Shown one piece after another: positions 1-5,766 of a stretch of 8,020 bases of DNA; the first letter of the stretch is position 1, and every line of letters begins with the position of its first letter. Source of the DNA: Bifidobacterium breve (GTDB lineage: Bacteria > Actinomycetota > Acidimicrobiia > Acidimicrobiales > Ilumatobacteraceae). The stretch is from NCBI GenBank assembly GCA_945889575.1, contig CAMDBY010000075.1, forward strand, positions 1 to 8,020, written 5' to 3'. Below the pieces are notes generated by a model. The model was not told where the DNA came from. It ran no database searches and saw only the letters and a list, made by a program, of their open reading frames with translations. A program made the translations under genes and the position numbers.

Positions 1-78
1 ATGCGATTCATGATTCTCCTAAAGAATTGGTTACGCCGATTCTGCCATGAGGCATGCCATACAGGTACTGTCACAGAG

Positions 79-1113
79 ATGGCTTCACTTCCTGCTCACC
101 CTGAACTTGGCTTTTACACACTGGCAGGCGCTCCGAATTCACCACGAGACATGTTGGGAGAATTGGCAGATGCAGAAGCCATGGGTCTTGGCACCGCGTT
201 TATTTCTGAACGCTTCAACATCAAGGAAGCCGGGGCCTTAACCGGTGCGGCCGTTGCTGTCACCAATTCAATCAACATCATTACGGCGGCCACCAACCAC
301 ACCACTCGTCACCCACTAGTGACTGCATCATGGGCAAGCACCCTGCATCTTTTGTCGGAGGGACGTTTCAGCCTTGGCCTTGGCCGCGGCATCGACGCCA
401 TGTTCAAGGCCTATGGAATGCCACTTGCGACCACGGACTCAATGGAAAAGTTCGCACACGTGATGCGCCAGTTGTGGCACGGCGAGACAGTGATGAATTA
501 CGAAGACATCACTGGCAAGTACCCAGTACTTCGACTTGACCCTGCATTTGATCTGGATATTCCACTCAGCATCACCGTGTTTGGTCCACAGACTCTCGAG
601 ATGGCGGGCCGCGCCTACGACAATGTCATCCTTCATACGTTCTTCACAGACGAAACAACACAGCGCGCAGTGCAGACAGTGAAACGTGCGGCCGAACAAG
701 CAGGTCGTGACCCTGCCACCGTCAAAGTGTGGTCATGCTTTGCAACTATTGGTGATCACATTGATCCTGCGCTGCGATTAAAAAAGACTGTCGGACGCCT
801 TGCTACCTACTTACAGGCCTACGGCGACCTCATGGTGCGCACCAACAATTGGGATCCGGAAGTCTTGAAACGCTTCAGGGCTGATGAATTCGTGCGCACG
901 TTTCCGGGCGCTCTTGACGCAAAAGGAACAACAAAAGATCTTGAGCGTGTTGCACCGCTCATTCCCGACGAATGGCTCGCACCATCTGCGTCAGGAACTC
1001 CGCAACAATGCGTTACCGCAATTCGCAACCAATTTGCACTTGGTTGTGATGGCGTCATCATGCATGGCGCAACGCCAACAGAACTTGCACCAATTGTGAC
1101 CGCCTACGCCTGA
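79..1113 (+). CDS. Luciferase-like (LLM) F420-dependent oxidoreductase, probable
   Basis: This 344-residue protein belongs to the bacterial luciferase-like monooxygenase superfamily, most like actinobacterial enzymes annotated as F420-dependent (MSMEG_2249 type, from memory). Visible marks are the N-terminal strand PELGFYTLAGAP (residues 8-19), FISERFN (41-47), AATNHTTRHPLVTAS (70-84) and the GRFSLGLGRG segment (95-104), all at positions usual for a TIM-barrel LLM enzyme. Such proteins normally transfer hydride using reduced F420 or flavin in the cytoplasm; the substrate cannot be read from sequence. The frame is open back to base 1, but the 26 extra residues (basic, Cys-rich) do not look like the family and the conserved part begins just after Met at base 79, so I start there. 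The ribosome-binding site before 79 is poor, so the start is less certain than the family. It ends 54 bases before the acyl-CoA synthetase on the same strand, so co-transcription is plausible. Confidence 0.85.
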   Translation: MASLPAHPELGFYTLAGAPNSPRDMLGELADAEAMGLGTAFISERFNIKEAGALTGAAVAVTNSINIITAATNHTTRHPLVTASWASTLHLLSEGRFSLGLGRGIDAMFKAYGMPLATTDSMEKFAHVMRQLWHGETVMNYEDITGKYPVLRLDPAFDLDIPLSITVFGPQTLEMAGRAYDNVILHTFFTDETTQRAVQTVKRAAEQAGRDPATVKVWSCFATIGDHIDPALRLKKTVGRLATYLQAYGDLMVRTNNWDPEVLKRFRADEFVRTFPGALDAKGTTKDLERVAPLIPDEWLAPSASGTPQQCVTAIRNQFALGCDGVIMHGATPTELAPIVTAYA

Positions 1114-1126
1114 CAGAAATAAGTTT

Positions 1127-1140
1127 CCATCTAGAGATGG
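1127..1140 (+). other. Small inverted repeat between the first two genes
   Basis: The 54-base gap between the oxidoreductase stop and the synthetase start holds the inverted repeat CCATC-TAGA-GATGG. The stem is 5 bp and no run of T follows, so it is too weak for a convincing terminator. It is recorded as the only structure in the gap; the two flanking genes may still share a transcript. Confidence 0.3.
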
Positions 1141-1154
1141 CCCCACAAAATATG

Positions 1155-1159
1155 TAAGG
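1155..1159 (+). promoter_or_regulatory. Ribosome-binding site of the acyl-CoA synthetase
   Basis: TAAGG lies 8 bases before the ATG at 1168. It is a modest Shine-Dalgarno match at normal spacing and supports that start. Confidence 0.5.
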
Positions 1160-1167
1160 CTGACCCG

Positions 1168-2850
1168 ATGAATATCGACGAAGCACGCGCTGTAATTTCA
1201 GCTGCTGGACAGCCATACGAAATGGGAACTGTGGAGTGTATCCGTGGTTCAGTGCCCGGATTTGTTAACGGCCCACAAACCCTCCGCGATTTATACGAAC
1301 AGAATCTTAGTGATGACACCTTTCTTGTATACGAAGAGGAACGTCTTTCGTTTACCGAGGCATATGCGAAGGCTTCGCGAATAGCGCACGTTTTACGTCA
1401 TCGGTTTGATATTCAAAAAGGCGACAGGGTTGCAATATCTATGCGTAATTACCCCGAATGGATTCTTGCCTTCAAAGCAATCACCGCGATTGGAGCCATC
1501 GCAGTAGGAATGAACTCTCTGTGGTTACCAGACGAGATGGAATATGGCCTCACAGACAGTGGAGCCAAGTTGATATTCGCAGACGAGGAACGTCTTGAAC
1601 GGTTAAGTCAACTGTCAGGAAACTTGGCATTGCATGTCATCTCCGTGCGCGCAACACGACAGATTAATAGACCAGTATTTCAACTCGAGACACTTCTTCA
1701 AGATGTCCCAACAGCATCAATGCCCGATGTGGAAATAGTCGCAAATGATCCAGCACTTATTTTGTATACGTCGGGTTCTACGGGTCGCCCAAAGGGTGTG
1801 TTGTCAAGCCAACGAAACATTCTGACTGCAATTATTTCGTGGGAGTTTGCAGCAGTTGCTCAAGCCATGACGATTCAATCTCAAAAGGATTCCCCGCACT
1901 CTGATGCTCCTCATCCACCCGCAGCACTTCTTGGAGTACCCCTGTTCCACGTTTTGGGAATGCATGTTGTCTTTCTGTCTTCGTATCGCAGTAAGCGAAA
2001 ATTGGTCAGCATGTATAAATGGGATCCTGCACACGCTGCTGAACTTATTGAATCAGAGCGCATCACCACTTTTAGTGGCCCTCCTGCCATGACTGGCGAT
2101 CTCGCGCGCGAGGCACTGCGCACTAACAGTGATCTCAGCTCTCTGCTAGCTGTCGGCGGAGGAGGCGCATCTCGTGCTCCGGAACAAGTGAAACAAATAG
2201 ACGACTCTTTTTCAAAAGCAGCGCCGAATACTGGGTGGGGCATGACAGAAACGAACGCGATCGGAACCAGTATTAACGGACACGAGTATTTAGAACACGC
2301 AATGAGCGCAGGGCGGGCTCTTCCCTGTATTCAATTACGAGTTGTCAATGACTCAGGTGCCCCAGTTCCAGCTGGCGAACGCGGCGAACTACAAATTCGC
2401 GGGCCTCAAATGTTTATCGGATATTGGAATCGACCAGAAGTGGACGCAGAAGTATTTGACGGTGATTGGTTTCGTACAGGAGACGTCTCGTACATAGACA
2501 AAGACGGCTTTATGTACATTGTCGACCGCATCAAGGATCTCATTATTCGTGGTGGCGAAAATATTGGATGTGGAACTGTTGAGGCAGCATTGATGTCTCA
2601 TCCCTTAATCATCGAAGCAATTGCATACGCGGTCCCCGATGACCGTTTAGGAGAAGAGGTGGCAGCCACCATTTACATTGAGTCCCCTATCGAGGAGGAA
2701 GACCTTCGCACGTATTTGTCAGGTCATCTCTCGCGGTTTGAAATTCCTCGATACATTCGGATGAGTCCTGTACCGCTACCACGTACTGATTCTGGAAAAA
2801 TATTTAGGCGCCAGATACGCGATACTGCAGTTTCTGAACTCCAGTTGTAA
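1168..2850 (+). CDS. AMP-forming acyl-CoA synthetase (class I adenylate-forming enzyme, FadD-like)
   Basis: This 560-residue cytoplasmic enzyme should activate a carboxylic acid with ATP to an acyl-adenylate and then to its CoA thioester. All core signatures are present in order: phosphate-binding loop YTSGSTGRPKG (200-210), VPLFHVLG (257-264) in the acyl pocket region, GWGMTET (356-362), GELQIRGPQMFIGYW (406-420), FRTGD (435-439), the hinge segment DRIKDLIIRGGEN (453-465) and PRTDSGKI (538-545) with catalytic Lys544. Length is normal for fatty or aryl acyl-CoA ligases. The segment after GGEN reads IGCGTVE rather than the common IYPAEVE, a variant I recall in some family subgroups. Chain length or aromatic preference cannot be predicted. 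By eye it uses more ATA, TTA and AGA codons than the thiolase at 4502. It ends 5 bases from the stop of the opposing hydrolase gene, leaving no room for a private terminator. Confidence 0.95.
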   Translation: MNIDEARAVISAAGQPYEMGTVECIRGSVPGFVNGPQTLRDLYEQNLSDDTFLVYEEERLSFTEAYAKASRIAHVLRHRFDIQKGDRVAISMRNYPEWILAFKAITAIGAIAVGMNSLWLPDEMEYGLTDSGAKLIFADEERLERLSQLSGNLALHVISVRATRQINRPVFQLETLLQDVPTASMPDVEIVANDPALILYTSGSTGRPKGVLSSQRNILTAIISWEFAAVAQAMTIQSQKDSPHSDAPHPPAALLGVPLFHVLGMHVVFLSSYRSKRKLVSMYKWDPAHAAELIESERITTFSGPPAMTGDLAREALRTNSDLSSLLAVGGGGASRAPEQVKQIDDSFSKAAPNTGWGMTETNAIGTSINGHEYLEHAMSAGRALPCIQLRVVNDSGAPVPAGERGELQIRGPQMFIGYWNRPEVDAEVFDGDWFRTGDVSYIDKDGFMYIVDRIKDLIIRGGENIGCGTVEAALMSHPLIIEAIAYAVPDDRLGEEVAATIYIESPIEEEDLRTYLSGHLSRFEIPRYIRMSPVPLPRTDSGKIFRRQIRDTAVSELQL

Positions 2851-2855
2851 CAGAT

Positions 2856-3617
2856 TTACTGACTTTCCCAATGGGCCATGAGCATGTCGGCACCCAAGTC
2901 TGGGCGTTGACACATCCACCAGTGCCCAACCTCTGGCAGCACTGCAATGCCGGCACCCACGCTGTTAGCAACTGATGTCATGGTTTCTAAAGATCCTGCG
3001 TAATGGTCCTCTTCAGCAATGATGACCAAGCCATTCTTTGGTCGTGCATCTGCAAACTGCTTACCGACAGGAACCAATGCTGGTTGAGCAGCATCGCGAT
3101 ACAACGCAAGGATGCACCGAGCCATCTCCTCATTGATATGTGATTTCACATCTGCAGCAATTTCGCGTGACATGCCTAAGCCGCTGAACGCATCAACAAA
3201 CTGATCATCGGGCATTGCAACCATGCCCGCAACCATCTGTTCGCCGAGGTCAGGTGTCTGCCAACCCTGTGCGGCGTCATGCCATTGATAATCAGCATGC
3301 ATGAGGCCTGCGCAATCAGCCGCCCATGTTCGGGCAATGTCTGGACGTTCAGATAGAACGCCAAACACATGGCCAGCACCCCAGTCATGACCCACAAGAT
3401 CAATCTCGCCACCAATAGCGTCAAGTTCTGCAATCAGCCAATCGCGATACTCGCGCATGGTGCCACCCCAGCCTGCAGGTGTCGGAGCACCGAAACCTGG
3501 TGGCGTCAGTAGCACGATGTTGTCAACTCCGCGCTTCTTCAATTCCAGAACAAGCAATGACCACACTGCTGATGTTTCTGGATTGCCGTGGACGAAAACC
3601 TTTGTTGATGTGCTCAT
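2856..3617 (-). CDS. Alpha/beta hydrolase with Asp nucleophile (epoxide hydrolase / haloalkane dehalogenase-like)
   Basis: This 253-residue alpha/beta-fold hydrolase carries the oxyanion-side motif HGNP (10-13) and the nucleophile elbow GHDWGAG (76-82). The nucleophile is therefore Asp78, as in epoxide hydrolases and dehalogenases, not Ser. The likely acid is Asp204 in AEEDHYAG and the base His232 in VGHWWMCQ. Asn in HGNP and Trp directly after the nucleophile are the positions that stabilise halide in haloalkane dehalogenases, but Asp-Trp also occurs in epoxide hydrolases, so the substrate is open. The protein starts at the HGNP strand and lacks the roughly 25-35 residues that precede it in classical dehalogenases; similar short actinobacterial homologues are familiar, so this need not be truncation. 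There is no signal peptide. The gene follows the crotonase gene by 4 bases with an embedded ribosome-binding site, which indicates one operon and translational coupling. Family is firm; reaction is unknown. Confidence 0.88.
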   Translation of the reverse strand: MSTSTKVFVHGNPETSAVWSLLVLELKKRGVDNIVLLTPPGFGAPTPAGWGGTMREYRDWLIAELDAIGGEIDLVGHDWGAGHVFGVLSERPDIARTWAADCAGLMHADYQWHDAAQGWQTPDLGEQMVAGMVAMPDDQFVDAFSGLGMSREIAADVKSHINEEMARCILALYRDAAQPALVPVGKQFADARPKNGLVIIAEEDHYAGSLETMTSVANSVGAGIAVLPEVGHWWMCQRPDLGADMLMAHWESQ

Positions 3618-3621
3618 GTTT

Positions 3622-4398
3622 TTATCCTTTGTTCTTTGATTTCAAATATGCAGCACTTGCTGCTCGACTTTCAGCATCATACGTTGCAATTACCAATGAA
3701 TCTGCATCGTTGGCGTTGCGTGCAGTACCAATCATTTCTTCAGTTACTGCGTTGACTTGTTGCTTCGTAGTACGCAACGAATAGCCGGGCTTTGCAGCCA
3801 ACGACAATGCCAATGCGTCAACATGCGCTGCTAATTCAGAATCAGGAACAACTGCATTCAAGAAACCCAACGACTTTGCTTCTTCCGAATAGAACCGTCG
3901 ACAAGTCAGCACCAACTCTTTCGTTGCAGCCGGACCAATCTCGCGTACCAAACGCGGAATGCCTCCCCATGCAAGTGGTATTCCAAGATCAACTTCAGGA
4001 ATCGAAAACACAGCGGATTCAGCTGCAATTCGCAAGTCACAACTAATTGCCACCACTAGCCCGCCACCAACGCAGTGGCCTTGAATTGCCGCAATGGTTA
4101 ATGCATTCATGTTGGTCACGGCTTCTGCCATGATGCGCCCGAGGTCGGCGCTTTCGCGCACTCCCCATTCGGGGTCCGGGCTCGAAAAGTCATTCAGGTC
4201 GAACCCCGCAGAGAACGACCGACCTTGGCCAGACACGATGACAACCTTCACCTCACGCTGTTCATCAAACCATCGTGCAGCAGAAGCAAGATCTTGCAGG
4301 GTCTGACGCGATAGTGCATTCAAGCGTTCAGGGCGAGCCATCTGCAGGCGCCCCAATGAACCGTCTACTGATACTTCAAGTGTCTGAAATTGGGCCAT
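3622..4398 (-). CDS. Enoyl-CoA hydratase/isomerase (crotonase) family protein
   Basis: This 258-residue protein has the usual length and fold marks of the crotonase superfamily, which binds acyl-CoA thioesters and stabilises an enolate in an oxyanion hole. Visible are ARPERLNALS (21-30), FSAGFDL (62-68), HCVGGGL (108-114), CDLRIA (120-125) and FSIPEVDLGIPL (131-142). Against rat mitochondrial hydratase, Glu164 corresponds to Glu135 here, but the Glu144 position, two residues after the GGG, is Val115. A classic two-glutamate hydratase mechanism is therefore unlikely; a one-glutamate isomerase or another crotonase reaction (hydrolase, lyase) fits better. It is the first gene of a leftward operon with the Asp hydrolase and is divergent from the FadA-like thiolase. 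Its ATG is preceded by a strong GAGGAGG site. Start and family are firm; the specific reaction is not. Confidence 0.93.
   Translation of the reverse strand: MAQFQTLEVSVDGSLGRLQMARPERLNALSRQTLQDLASAARWFDEQREVKVVIVSGQGRSFSAGFDLNDFSSPDPEWGVRESADLGRIMAEAVTNMNALTIAAIQGHCVGGGLVVAISCDLRIAAESAVFSIPEVDLGIPLAWGGIPRLVREIGPAATKELVLTCRRFYSEEAKSLGFLNAVVPDSELAAHVDALALSLAAKPGYSLRTTKQQVNAVTEEMIGTARNANDADSLVIATYDAESRAASAAYLKSKNKG
3625..3630 (-). promoter_or_regulatory. Ribosome-binding site of the hydrolase inside the crotonase 3' end
   Basis: On the minus strand AAAGGA is formed by the last Lys and Gly codons of the crotonase gene, directly before its TAA stop. It lies 7 bases ahead of the hydrolase ATG. This fixes the hydrolase start and suggests ribosomes ending the upstream gene reinitiate on the downstream one. 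Confidence 0.75.
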
Positions 4399-4405
4399 AA
4401 CGGCG

Positions 4406-4412
4406 CCTCCTC
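4406..4412 (-). promoter_or_regulatory. Ribosome-binding site of the crotonase gene
   Basis: On the minus strand GAGGAGG sits 7 bases before the ATG at 4398. It is a near-ideal Shine-Dalgarno sequence, the strongest in the window, and it fixes this start. Confidence 0.8.
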
Positions 4413-4420
4413 AATGGTTC

Positions 4421-4438
4421 GACACAACATGCCGTGTC
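4421..4438. promoter_or_regulatory. Possible operator dyad GACAC-N8-GTGTC
   Basis: A perfect 5-bp inverted repeat with 8-base spacing lies near the middle of the divergent region. Its position between two fatty-acid-type transcription units suits a TetR- or GntR-type repressor, but the arms are short and no regulator gene is in the window. Chance occurrence is quite possible. Confidence 0.25.
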
Positions 4439-4490
4439 ATAAGGTTTAGTTCGTACACCACAGGCGGCTGAAACCCAGCCCCTGCAGCCA

Positions 4491-4496
4491 AGGGAG
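4491..4496 (+). promoter_or_regulatory. Ribosome-binding site of the thiolase
   Basis: AGGGAG lies 5 bases before the ATG at 4502. It is a good Shine-Dalgarno match and supports that start. Confidence 0.65.
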
Positions 4497-4501
4497 ACCC
4501 A

Positions 4502-5731
4502 ATGGAACGTGAAGCCTGGATTATCGACGCAGTTCGCTCACCACGAGGAAAGGGCAAAGACACCGGCGCCCTTCACAACGTGCACCCGCAACGCATCCTC
4601 GCCCAAGTTCTTAATGGCCTAAAGGATCGTGTCGGTTTCGACACTGCATCAGTCGACGACGTCATCATGGGTTGTGGCGCTGGCAGTGGCGACCATTCCA
4701 TGGACATCGCGCGTATGTCGGCTCTTGACGCTGGTTGGGCACTTGAGGCTCCTGGCGTCACACTGAATCGTTTCTGTGGCTCTGGTCAGCAAGCAGTGAA
4801 CTTCGCAGCCATGGGCGTGTTGTCCGGCATGCAAGACATCGTTGTTGCTGGCGGCATTGAATCAATGTCTCGTCCATCACCAATGCACGTTGATGGCTTC
4901 ACCGCCAACAACAATCACCTGCGTGATCAGTACAACATGGTGCCTCAAGGTATTTCCGCTGACCTCATTGCAACAGTGGAAGGTTTCACTCGCGAACAAT
5001 GCGATGCACTTGCCGTTGAAAGTCAGCGTCGTGCAGCCATCGCAATTTCTGAGGGCCGTTTCGAGCGTTCACTGATTCCGATTTATCACGACGACGGAAC
5101 TCTTGCTCTTGCTGTTGATGAACATCCTCGCGCAGGCACAACACTTGCCGACCTTGGCAAACTCACACCAAGTTTCGAAGGCATGGGCGGATACAAAAAG
5201 GATCCAGAAGGTCTCACCATCGACGAAACTGCTCGCCTTACGTACCCTCACATCTCAGGCATCAACCACGTTCACCACGGCGGCAACTCTTCAGGTGTTG
5301 TTGATGGTGGTGCAGCAGTTCTCGTGACATCTCCTGACTATGCAAAAGCTCACGGCCTCAAGCCACGTGCGCGCATCATCATGAGCGCCGTTGCTGGCAC
5401 AGAGCCTGTCATCATGCTCACAGCGCCAGGACCAGCCGCAAAGCTCGTGCTGAAAAAAGCTGGCATGACATTTGACGACATCGATCTCTTTGAAGTCAAT
5501 GAGGCTTTTGCTGCTGTTGTATTGAAGTTCTTCAAAGACACTGGCGTTGACCCTGCAAAGGTCAACGTGAACGGCGGCGCGATGGCCCTTGGTCACCCCA
5601 TCGGCGCAACAGGCGCGATGCTGATCGGCACATTGGTCGACGAACTTGAACGTCAGAACAAGACCACTGGCCTCATCACCATGTGCACCGGCGGTGGCAT
5701 GGGAACAGCCACCATCATCGAACGAATCTAA
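4502..5731 (+). CDS. fadA: Thiolase, acetyl-CoA C-acyltransferase (FadA-like)
   Basis: This 409-residue thiolase should cleave 3-ketoacyl-CoA with CoA to release acetyl-CoA (or the reverse) in the cytoplasm. The full catalytic set is present: nucleophile Cys92 in NRFCGSGQQAV, NEAF (333-336), His365 in ALGHPIGATG and Cys395 in MCTGGGMG. Several stretches match what I recall of mycobacterial FadA (Rv0859, beta subunit of the trifunctional enzyme): AWIIDAVRSPRGK at the N-terminus, VPQGISADLIATVEGFTRE (147-165), INHVHHGGNSSG (254-265) and IDLFEVNEAFAAVVLKF (327-343). The covering loop before QGISAD is shorter than in classical biosynthetic thiolases, as in that subgroup. FadA normally pairs with FadB, which is not in this window; the neighbour is a stand-alone crotonase instead. 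Codon use looks regular and GC-favouring, consistent with good expression. The fadA symbol rests on recalled similarity and could be a paralogue. Confidence 0.94.
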   Translation: MEREAWIIDAVRSPRGKGKDTGALHNVHPQRILAQVLNGLKDRVGFDTASVDDVIMGCGAGSGDHSMDIARMSALDAGWALEAPGVTLNRFCGSGQQAVNFAAMGVLSGMQDIVVAGGIESMSRPSPMHVDGFTANNNHLRDQYNMVPQGISADLIATVEGFTREQCDALAVESQRRAAIAISEGRFERSLIPIYHDDGTLALAVDEHPRAGTTLADLGKLTPSFEGMGGYKKDPEGLTIDETARLTYPHISGINHVHHGGNSSGVVDGGAAVLVTSPDYAKAHGLKPRARIIMSAVAGTEPVIMLTAPGPAAKLVLKKAGMTFDDIDLFEVNEAFAAVVLKFFKDTGVDPAKVNVNGGAMALGHPIGATGAMLIGTLVDELERQNKTTGLITMCTGGGMGTATIIERI

Positions 5732-5736
5732 TCTTG

Positions 5737-5754
5737 CGCCAGCATTCGCTGGCG
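5737..5754. other. Hairpin between thiolase stop and aminotransferase start
   Basis: CGCCAGC-ATTC-GCTGGCG is a perfect 7-bp GC-rich stem with a 4-base loop, extendable outward by a G-U and a U-A pair. It begins 5 bases after the thiolase TAA and ends 12 bases before the aminotransferase ATG. No T-run follows on either strand, so it is not a canonical intrinsic terminator. It could be a U-tract-less terminator, an mRNA 3'-end stabiliser for the thiolase message, or a brake on initiation of the next gene. Confidence 0.55.
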
Positions 5755-5766
5755 TACAGTAGTGAC

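Larger units (their letters stand above)
4399..4501. promoter_or_regulatory. Divergent intergenic promoter region
   Basis: These 103 bases separate the leftward crotonase operon from the rightward thiolase gene and must hold the promoter of each, unless one lies inside the opposite gene. Both ends carry clear ribosome-binding sites. The centre has a dyad GACAC-N8-GTGTC (4421-4438) that could be a regulator site. I cannot pick convincing -35 and -10 boxes on either strand. Divergence itself is what shows promoters must be here; their exact places are unknown. Confidence 0.6.

Noticed and set aside
1..78. N-terminal extension of the first gene starting at base 1
   Set aside because: The 26 residues are basic and Cys-rich, unlike the family, and the conserved sequence begins right after the Met at base 79; base 1 is only the window edge. 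Short palindromes here (GGCATGCC at 51-58, ACAG-GTA-CTGT at 61-71) are too small to call operators.
1127..1140. Terminator after the first gene
   Set aside because: A 5-bp stem without a following T-run is too weak to call a terminator.
1911..2243. 110-codon open frame on the minus strand inside the synthetase gene
   Set aside because: It is antisense to conserved adenylation-domain sequence and its translation shows no family features.
5683..5766. Upstream start for the aminotransferase overlapping the thiolase
   Set aside because: The added 28 residues are His/Arg-rich, read the thiolase end in another frame and cross the hairpin; the family's N-terminus fits ATG 5767.
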